Shown here: positions 33,660 to 39,059 of the stretch, piece by piece
Position numbering within the stretch: the first letter of the stretch is position 1
Layout: every line of letters starts with the position of its first letter
DNA from: Candidatus Pacebacteria bacterium CG_4_10_14_3_um_filter_34_15
GTDB taxonomy: Bacteria > Patescibacteriota > Microgenomatia > UBA1400 > PJMF01
Length of the DNA stretch: 44,118 nucleotides
Assembly: GCA_002783105.1 (NCBI GenBank)
Contig: PFJN01000044.1
Span: 1 to 44,118, forward strand
Direction: 5' to 3'
Made by a program: the position numbers and the translations under genes
Notes under the pieces: model-generated
What the model saw: the letters and a program-made list of their open reading frames with translations, nothing else
The model's database searches: none
Told to the model about the DNA's origin: nothing

Positions 33660-34344
33660 AACAACTTAGTCGTAAATTTGATGTGAAATCATGCAACTTT
33701 TTTAATTCTTCAGAAAGTCTTAAATCCTTCAACATCATACAAGCCCAAGGTGCTAAAAAAACTTTTTCTTCATTAATAGTTATTTCGCAAGGAGCTGTTT
33801 TTTGTTGAAGTTCATCCAAATCCATTATTAAAGTTTGTTCGGGTGAAGCAATTGAAGTCTTAAGATTAATTTGAGTAACTAGATCATCAAAGTTGACCCA
33901 AGCAACTCTAGCAACTTCATTTTCATTAATAATAATTTTCCCGTTGTAACTCCCAACATACACTTGATCAAATTCATGCTCACCATATTTATCATTACAA
34001 TAGGCTTTATACACAAATTTATAAATTGGTTGAATTTCTCCATCCAAATCTCCATATAAAATGCCAATTTCTTCTCTTAGTCTTCTTTTAGCACAGTCAA
34101 AATAAATTTCAGAAGGTCTCAAGTTTCCACAAATAGCATTTGCCCACCAGCCAGCACCAACAATTTTTTTAGCACTTCTTTCTTGCAATAAAACCTGACC
34201 TTTTTTATTTATTAGCCATACAGAAGAACACCGGTGGAGTTTCGCAGGGTGTTCGTGGGCCTCAAATTTATCCATTTGTCCAATGGGTTCATTATCTGGA
34301 TTTACTAATAAAACTTCATCGTCATGCACTGTCGATATATTCAT
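33649..34344 (-). CDS. idi: Isopentenyl-diphosphate delta-isomerase, type I
   Basis: This 231-aa Nudix-fold isomerase interconverts IPP and DMAPP. Aligned by eye with E. coli Idi, the metal and catalytic positions are His30, His37, Cys72, Glu122 and Glu124. The E. coli metal ligand after the Cys (CGHP) is Asn74 here (CGNL). The Nudix-like helix is CAKRRLREEIG. An extra C-terminal segment of about 50 residues follows the usual end. Its ATG overlaps the previous gene's stop (ATGA). Confidence 0.88.
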   Translation of the reverse strand: MNISTVHDDEVLLVNPDNEPIGQMDKFEAHEHPAKLHRCSSVWLINKKGQVLLQERSAKKIVGAGWWANAICGNLRPSEIYFDCAKRRLREEIGILYGDLDGEIQPIYKFVYKAYCNDKYGEHEFDQVYVGSYNGKIIINENEVARVAWVNFDDLVTQINLKTSIASPEQTLIMDLDELQQKTAPCEITINEEKVFLAPWACMMLKDLRLSEELKKLHDFTSNLRLSCYGP

Positions 34345-34685
34345 GATTTTTTCCTATATGCTGAGCTAAATCTAATTAGTAAATAAAATAATAATAATTG
34401 CCAATAAATACAGTAGAACGAAATAACGTTTGAAACAAAACTTAGCCAATCACAATTAATAACAACACTTTGAGAACAAGAGAAAACAAACCTAACCAGC
34501 GGAACAATCATAATTTTCCATAACACCGTAGTTACCATTAATAATAAACTTGGCAATAAAGACATCCAAACAAAAATTTTCTCCCTTACCAAGGCTTGCA
34601 TCGTTTGATATGGATGTAAAACTAATCCAACTGAGATTTGACCAAGAGAATATGTGGTTGAGAGAATTAATTTGCGTTTTTTCAT
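34341..34685 (-). CDS. Small polytopic membrane protein in the isoprenoid operon
   Basis: This 114-aa protein is not recognised. It has an amphipathic N-terminal part (SLGQISVGLVLHPYQTMQALVRE) and three probable TMs (about 38-60, 62-82, 84-106). It overlaps the 58-aa gene before it and the idi gene after it by 4 nt each (ATGA type), so all three are co-translated. Its place directly behind the sigma factor and small TM protein makes a sensor or anti-sigma partner a reasonable idea, but nothing in its sequence proves it. Confidence 0.7.
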   Translation of the reverse strand: MKKRKLILSTTYSLGQISVGLVLHPYQTMQALVREKIFVWMSLLPSLLLMVTTVLWKIMIVPLVRFVFSCSQSVVINCDWLSFVSNVISFYCIYWQLLLFYLLIRFSSAYRKKS

Positions 34686-34858
34686 ATCAACTCCACCAAA
34701 ATTGTTGATAAAACAGATAATATTAATAATGTTTGCCAGGAATGTATCCCAATAAAAGAAGTAATTTCATCCAAAAATTCTGGAAAAATTCTTTCCTCAT
34801 TCAGTTTTTTTTGAGTTGTTGCTTCTTTTTGCAGTTCTTTTAAAAAATCATTTTTCAT
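34682..34858 (-). CDS. 58-aa single-TM protein, candidate anti-sigma factor
   Basis: This short gene encodes a charged, helical N-terminal part (MKNDFLKELQKEATTQKK..., about residues 1-37) and one C-terminal TM (about 39-57). It starts 16 nt after the sigma factor stop and overlaps the next gene by 4 nt (ATGA). ECF sigma genes are commonly followed by a membrane anti-sigma factor with a cytoplasmic N-terminal helix; this arrangement matches but in miniature. No zinc-binding motif is present. The function is inferred from context only. Confidence 0.6.
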   Translation of the reverse strand: MKNDFLKELQKEATTQKKLNEERIFPEFLDEITSFIGIHSWQTLLILSVLSTILVELI

Positions 34859-34874
34859 CGTTATATTTATCTGT

Positions 34875-35393
34875 TTATTCCACCCACAGACACCTGAATT
34901 CTCGTCTTGCCCTAAAAAGATCTGACTCTACTGATTTGATGCTTTTCCCCATCTCTTTTGCGATTAATGACACCTTTTTTCCATCAACATACTTTAACAT
35001 TAAGAGTTCCCCATAATTACTCTTCATATTTTTTAACACCAATTTTACTTTTTGAGATACTTCCTCAGAATTATCAATATCGTCTAACATTAGCAAATCA
35101 GAAAGATGCGTGGTTATTAGAGCTTTTTTTGCGTATTTTTTTCTAAAATAATCAGCAATTTCATGTTTCGCAATCGAGTTCATCCATGTCCAAATACTAC
35201 ATTTACCTCTGAAAAGAGGTAAATGTCTTAGACAGTTTAAAAAAGTTTGTTGAACTATTTCTTCAGAATCTTGTTTATTTGAAATTTTTCCAATCACCAT
35301 TGTCACTAATCTATTTTTGTACATTTTAAACCAATAACTTACTGCTCTTGAGTCACCATACTTAAGTTTAGCTAATAGCATTTTTTCTTCCAT
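34875..35393 (-). CDS. ECF-type RNA polymerase sigma factor
   Basis: This 172-aa protein has sigma region 2 (about 10-80: DSEEIVQQTFLNCLRHL, then FRGKCSIWTWMNSIAKHEIADYFRK) and region 4 (about 115-168: LLMLKYVDGKKVSLIAKEMGKSIKSVESDLFRARREF) joined by a short linker, with no region 1 or 3. It is the first gene of the isoprenoid operon. The ATG at 35393 is 7 nt from a TATTAT -10; a second in-frame ATG at 35381 with GGAAG upstream is an alternative start. Its start codon is only 22 bp from that of the divergent pilin gene. Confidence 0.92.
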   Translation of the reverse strand: MEEKMLLAKLKYGDSRAVSYWFKMYKNRLVTMVIGKISNKQDSEEIVQQTFLNCLRHLPLFRGKCSIWTWMNSIAKHEIADYFRKKYAKKALITTHLSDLLMLDDIDNSEEVSQKVKLVLKNMKSNYGELLMLKYVDGKKVSLIAKEMGKSIKSVESDLFRARREFRCLWVE

Positions 35394-35415
35394 ATACTAT
35401 ATAATATCATTACAT
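35394..35415. promoter_or_regulatory. 22-bp divergent promoter with superimposed -10 boxes
   Basis: Between the ATGs of the sigma gene (leftward) and the pilin gene (rightward) there are 22 bp. Rightward TATAAT is at 35400-35405, 10 nt before its ATG. Leftward TATTAT is at 35406-35401, 7 nt before its ATG. The boxes occupy the same base pairs, so the two promoters must compete, and both transcripts would have almost no leader. Confidence 0.55.
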
Positions 35416-35796
35416 ATGTCTTTTAAGTTAATTTCAACCGTTTTTGCAGAAGAAGCAAGCCCTTGTGGAGCAGGAGAAGGTGGTGGAATTAATCTAGGAG
35501 ATTGTCTCAAACTAAGTGATAGCACAAAAATAAGTGAAGTTTACGATACTCCAGCCACTTTAATTGATATTATTATTAATAATATGTTTCCTATTACTGG
35601 AGTAATCATATTTTCGATGCTATTCTTAGCAGGCTTTAAATTTATTACCAAAGGAAAAGAAGGCATAGAAGACGCAAAAAAGATTGTAACTACAACTCTA
35701 ATTGGATTTTTAGTAATGTTTTCCGCTTATTGGATTGTTCAAATAATTTCCTTATTAACTGGAATAAATATACCTGGAATAGGTGCAGACTATTAA
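35416..35796 (+). CDS. T4SS pilin-like protein with short leader
   Basis: This 126-aa protein has two TMs (about 57-75 and 91-112) around the charged loop TKGKEGIEDAKKIVTTT, the VirB2/TrbC pattern. The N-terminus is only MSFKLISTVFA before the predicted mature start EEASP, too short for an ordinary signal peptide. It is closest by eye to the protein at 24762-25160. It is the first gene of the second pilin block, and the next gene starts 2 nt after its stop. Confidence 0.8.
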   Translation: MSFKLISTVFAEEASPCGAGEGGGINLGDCLKLSDSTKISEVYDTPATLIDIIINNMFPITGVIIFSMLFLAGFKFITKGKEGIEDAKKIVTTTLIGFLVMFSAYWIVQIISLLTGINIPGIGADY

Positions 35797-35798
35797 TT

Positions 35799-36194
35799 AT
35801 GAAAAGTTTTCAATTGATTAAATCAGTATTTGCTCAAGGTGAATTTGATGCTCTTATTGGTGACGTAAGATCACCAGCTGGGGTAGGCACAATAAATATT
35901 GAATCTGGAGGCAGTGAAAATAGCATCGGTATACTTCTGCTTGTCTCAAGACTTTTAGGAATTGTAACTGTTATTGCCAGTGTTTGGGTTGCGGTAAACG
36001 TTATTTATGCCGCATACACATACTTGACTGGTGCAGGAAAACCTGCAAATCATCAAAAAGCAAGCGATATTTTAACAATGAGTATTATTGGCTTAATTCT
36101 CATTGTCAGTACTTATACGTTTGCTGGATTAATTGGATTGTTGTTTTTTGGAGATGCTGCGGCAATTATTAATCCGACAATTGCGCCAATTTAA
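35799..36194 (+). CDS. T4SS pilin-like protein with short leader
   Basis: This 131-aa protein has two TMs (about 45-70 and 88-112) around the loop LTGAGKPANHQKASDIL. The short leader MKSFQLIKSVFA precedes QGEF, again without a hydrophobic core. The C-terminal helix and following FFGDAAAIINP resemble those of the next gene (FFKDPAFLLKP), so the two form a tandem-duplicate pair. The ATG at 35799 immediately follows the preceding stop. Confidence 0.8.
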   Translation: MKSFQLIKSVFAQGEFDALIGDVRSPAGVGTINIESGGSENSIGILLLVSRLLGIVTVIASVWVAVNVIYAAYTYLTGAGKPANHQKASDILTMSIIGLILIVSTYTFAGLIGLLFFGDAAAIINPTIAPI

Positions 36195-36204
36195 GAACAA
36201 AAAT

Positions 36205-36774
36205 ATGCTCAACTCAATTATTATAAAGAAAATACTAACTTTAGTTTCATTTTTAATTTTAGCCATTTCATTAATTTCATTTTCCAAAACCCAACCCGCT
36301 TTTGCTGGTGCACCATGCTCTAATGGAGGTTGCTATGACAATATAAAGTGCGTTTGGGTTGTGGATGATAGCCTCCCAGCTGGTGGATACTATACTACAG
36401 GTACAGAACCATGCGGATCGGCTGTGATAGGTGGAGTAGCACCTCCACCAGCTATCGCAAATATTAATAGAATTTCTGGAAATAGTGTAGATGGAAGTGG
36501 GCTTGGTGTACTTTTATTTTTTTCCAGAGCTCTTAATTTTGGAGCAATAGTTGGAGGAATTATTGTAGTTGGAAATTTTATTGGAGCAGGATTAATGTAT
36601 GTCACTGGGGCTGGAAATTCAGAAACTCATGTTAAAGTCATGAATAAAATTACCTATAGTGTTATAGGTATAATAATAATTGTTTCTACCTATACGATAG
36701 TCGGATTAATTGGTCTCATTTTCTTCAAGGACCCAGCATTCCTGCTCAAACCTAATTTATATGGAGTACGTTAG
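36205..36774 (+). CDS. T4SS pilin-like protein with Cys-containing ectodomain
   Basis: This 189-aa protein has a full signal peptide ending PAFA-GA (about residue 34), a short ectodomain with four Cys (CSNGGCYDNIKC and PCGS) that could form two disulphides, then two TMs (about 105-130 and 148-172) around the loop VTGAGNSETHVKVMNKI. It belongs to the same subfamily as the gene before it. The ATG at 36205 is chosen because the signal peptide begins there; the longer frame overlaps the preceding gene. Confidence 0.8.
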   Translation: MLNSIIIKKILTLVSFLILAISLISFSKTQPAFAGAPCSNGGCYDNIKCVWVVDDSLPAGGYYTTGTEPCGSAVIGGVAPPPAIANINRISGNSVDGSGLGVLLFFSRALNFGAIVGGIIVVGNFIGAGLMYVTGAGNSETHVKVMNKITYSVIGIIIIVSTYTIVGLIGLIFFKDPAFLLKPNLYGVR

Positions 36775-36814
36775 TATATAATAAATATTAGTTAATAAAA
36801 TAAGTTATAAAATT

Positions 36815-37198
36815 ATGTTTTTACCAACACTAATCGCACAATTTGGAGATGGAATTACCTCACCTTCCAAGGCATACACTGAAGGAGGAACTACCCGACC
36901 AGGAGTACTCGCTAACTTTGATTTGATTATTTCTAATTTGCTTGGTTTATTTACAATTATTGGTGCCTTAATATTTGTTGTCTACTTTTTAATTGCCGCT
37001 ATTCAATGGATAACAGCCGGTGGTGATGCCGGAAAGCTCACCGAAGCTAGAGAAAAGATTATTCAAGGAGTTCTTGGTTTAGTAATTTTAGTAGCTGCTT
37101 ATGGAATATTAGGATTAATTGGAACACTTGTTGGAATCGACATCCTAAACCCAGTAACTCAACTAGAAGAAATAATCCCAAAGATAGGACCATATTAA
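36815..37198 (+). CDS. T4SS pilin-like protein, minimal leader
   Basis: This 127-aa protein has two TMs (about 45-70 and 88-110) around the loop WITAGGDAGKLTEAREKI, the most conserved signature among these pilins. The N-terminus MFLPTLIAQFGDG is shorter still than in its neighbours and lacks a signal peptide. It has its own 40-nt upstream gap, with AT-rich -10-like sequence near 36806. The stop overlaps the ATG of the next gene by 1 nt. Confidence 0.8.
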   Translation: MFLPTLIAQFGDGITSPSKAYTEGGTTRPGVLANFDLIISNLLGLFTIIGALIFVVYFLIAAIQWITAGGDAGKLTEAREKIIQGVLGLVILVAAYGILGLIGTLVGIDILNPVTQLEEIIPKIGPY

Positions 37199-38013
37199 TG
37201 AAAATTTTAAAATCCTTTTTATTAGGTGTGACAAGCTTTCTAAGCTTTATGACAGTTTTTATGATAACCAAAGTTTCTGCATTTAATAATCCAGTTATAA
37301 ATGGAGATCTAGGTGGAAATGGCGCTGGAGGCGTTGACGCCGCTACAAGTGGAGCAACTTTTGTAAGCTATTTTGTGTCGCTATGGCAAGCTTTTATTGT
37401 CATTGGCGCTGTTATGGTCCTAATTTATTTTCTCTGGGGATCTATTGAATGGATTACAGCTGGCGCCGATACGGCCATAGTTGAAAAAGCCAGAAATAGA
37501 ATTACTCAAGCAATGATTGGTTTATTCGTTCTAATTGGCTCATTTGTGATTATTGAGTTTGTTAGTCACCTTTTCTTTGGAGACGAATTCTCAATCCTAA
37601 ATCTTGAATTTATTGCCCCTGCTCCTGCAGAAGAAGCAAGTCTTGAAAAATTCGATTTCTTCGCACCTCCGGTTGCATATGCGGTTGAATTAAACATTGG
37701 TGATACTGCAGCCGGTCGAAATCTTCCGGGAACAGCTGACTATAATTCAGCCGATGGAGAAGCTGGATTTGGAAAACTTTTGAGCAAAGTTTTAAATATT
37801 GTTCTGGTTATAGGAGCACTAATTGTTTTCATGTACTTAATTTGGGGTGGAGTTGAATGGATCACAGCTGGAGGTGATGCTACTAAAACTGAGGCTGCTC
37901 GAAATAAAATTACTCAGTCAATGATAGGACTGATTGTTTTAGCAGCTACAGTTGCTTTATTTATAATGATCCAGAATTTCCTCGATCTTGAAATTCTAAC
38001 CTTTACTTTCTGA
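37198..38013 (+). CDS. Tandem T4SS pilin-like fusion (two pilin modules)
   Basis: This 271-aa protein carries a signal peptide (to about VSA-FN, residue 28) and two successive two-TM pilin modules. Module 1 spans about 50-125 with the loop WITAGADTAIVEKARNRI. Module 2 spans about 190-268 with the loop WITAGGDATKTEAARNKI. The linker (about 135-175) contains FFAPPVAYAVELNIG, which looks like the remnant of a second signal-peptide cleavage site. Fusion of two neighbouring pilin genes is the simplest origin. It may insert as a four-TM protein or be cleaved into two subunits. Confidence 0.82.
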   Translation: MKILKSFLLGVTSFLSFMTVFMITKVSAFNNPVINGDLGGNGAGGVDAATSGATFVSYFVSLWQAFIVIGAVMVLIYFLWGSIEWITAGADTAIVEKARNRITQAMIGLFVLIGSFVIIEFVSHLFFGDEFSILNLEFIAPAPAEEASLEKFDFFAPPVAYAVELNIGDTAAGRNLPGTADYNSADGEAGFGKLLSKVLNIVLVIGALIVFMYLIWGGVEWITAGGDATKTEAARNKITQSMIGLIVLAATVALFIMIQNFLDLEILTFTF

Positions 38014-38045
38014 GCCTAAAAACTATTAATAAAAAATAAATAAAC

Positions 38046-38075
38046 TTGACTATTTTTCCCAAAAGCAGGTATAAT
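38046..38075 (+). promoter_or_regulatory. Strong sigma70-type promoter of the single pilin gene
   Basis: TTGACT (38046-38051), an 18-bp spacer and perfect TATAAT (38070-38075). This is the best two-box promoter in the pilin cluster and gives a leader of about 40 nt ending in AAGGAG. Confidence 0.8.
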
Positions 38076-38122
38076 TAGTCATTCAGCTAAAAAACTGATA
38101 TATAAAAGTAATTAAGGAGACT

Positions 38123-38491
38123 ATGAAAAAAAGAATAAACAGCCTAGCCGTAACAGCAGTTGCTTTAGTAGCATCAAGTAGCAAGGCATTGGCAATAACA
38201 AAAATTGAGACCCCAAAAGCCTTCTTTACTGATATAGGCTCATTAATTACCAAAGCATTAGATTTTGTTTTGATTCTTGGCGCCCTACTTGTTTTCATGT
38301 ACCTTATTTGGGGTGGCATTGAATGGATCACATCGGGTGGAGATAAAGGAAAGACAGAATCTGCACGTAATAAAATTACTGCTGCTATCGTTGGACTGAT
38401 TGTTCTCGCATCAGCATGGGCAATCCTATTGCTAGTCCTAGGATTCTTAGACACAAACTTAGATGAATTATTCTCAAATGCTGGAGTCTAA
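38123..38491 (+). CDS. T4SS pilin-like protein, probable major subunit
   Basis: This 122-aa protein has a signal peptide ending KALA-IT (about residue 24) and two TMs (about 45-72 and 92-115) around the loop WITSGGDKGKTESARNKI. It is close to module 2 of the fusion before it. Unlike its neighbours it has a consensus promoter, an AAGGAG ribosome-binding site 6 nt before the ATG and a strong terminator, forming a one-gene unit. That pattern suggests high expression, as expected for the major pilin. Confidence 0.85.
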   Translation: MKKRINSLAVTAVALVASSSKALAITKIETPKAFFTDIGSLITKALDFVLILGALLVFMYLIWGGIEWITSGGDKGKTESARNKITAAIVGLIVLASAWAILLLVLGFLDTNLDELFSNAGV

Positions 38492-38514
38492 TTTGAAATC
38501 TTAATTTAGAATTT

Positions 38515-38540
38515 AAACCCCCGCTCGAGCGGGGGTTTTC
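38515..38540 (+). terminator. Rho-independent terminator
   Basis: The perfect palindrome CCCCCGCTCGAGCGGGGG (38518-38535), flanked by AAA and TTTT, is a strong GC-rich hairpin with a U-tract, 24 nt after the pilin stop. Confidence 0.93.
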
Positions 38541-38549
38541 TGATATAAT
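38541..38549 (+). promoter_or_regulatory. Extended -10 promoter after the terminator
   Basis: TGATATAAT is a perfect extended -10 directly behind the terminator, with TATACT (38553-38558) as a second option. It would restart transcription for the gene at 38574. Confidence 0.55.
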
Positions 38550-38573
38550 TAATATACTCATTCAAAATATTCT

Positions 38574-39038
38574 ATGAAAAATCTAAAAAAAGAAAATATA
38601 GCTCAACAAAGAATCAAGTTTCTAAAAAGACATATTTTGTTAATTTTTTTAGTTCTTATCAGCAATCTCTATACTGCCTCTCCAGTCTTTGCCCAAACAA
38701 CTACTTGGACCGGAGTATGTGTTTCGGGAATTGGTGACGATCCAACAACTCATGATGTGGCAACTATCCAGGGATTAGAATGTTTGATTGCAAACATATT
38801 TACTGTCATTATTACCCTTATTGGTCTTATAGCATTTGTGATGCTTATTGTTGGATCAGTTTTATGGTTAGTATCTGGCGGTAGTGCTGAAGGCACTAAA
38901 AAGGCTCGTGACACTTTGACCTATGCCGTACTTGGAATTGTTGTTGCCTTGAGTGCATTTATAGTTTTGAACCTAATTTCAGGATTTACTGGTGTTGAAG
39001 ATATTAAGCAATTTATAATCCCTACCTCAAACTCATAA
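38574..39038 (+). CDS. T4SS pilin-like protein
   Basis: This 154-aa protein has a long basic N-terminal region and signal peptide ending SPVFA-QT (about residue 40), a short segment with two Cys (GVCVSG and GLECL), and two TMs (about 74-100 and 117-140) around the loop LVSGGSAEGTKKARDTL. It is the most divergent pilin of the set and sits just before the large secreted protein. Confidence 0.8.
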   Translation: MKNLKKENIAQQRIKFLKRHILLIFLVLISNLYTASPVFAQTTTWTGVCVSGIGDDPTTHDVATIQGLECLIANIFTVIITLIGLIAFVMLIVGSVLWLVSGGSAEGTKKARDTLTYAVLGIVVALSAFIVLNLISGFTGVEDIKQFIIPTSNS

Positions 39039-39047
39039 ATTAAATTG

Positions 39048-39053
39048 TATAAT
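39048..39053 (+). promoter_or_regulatory. -10 box of the 909-aa secreted protein
   Basis: A perfect TATAAT ends 6 nt before the GTG at 39060, which would make this transcript leaderless. No good -35 is seen. Confidence 0.4.
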
Positions 39054-39059
39054 AAATTT

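Noticed and set aside
32488-33669. Plus-strand open frames across HMG-CoA reductase
   Set aside because: They lie antisense to a gene with every catalytic motif in place and encode no recognisable protein; they are shadows.
25161-35415. Recent mobile island around the isoprenoid operon
   Set aside because: No integrase, transposase, direct repeats or attachment site was found at the borders, and base composition looks like the flanks. Only the split pilin pair hints at insertion, so this is kept as a hypothesis, not a feature.
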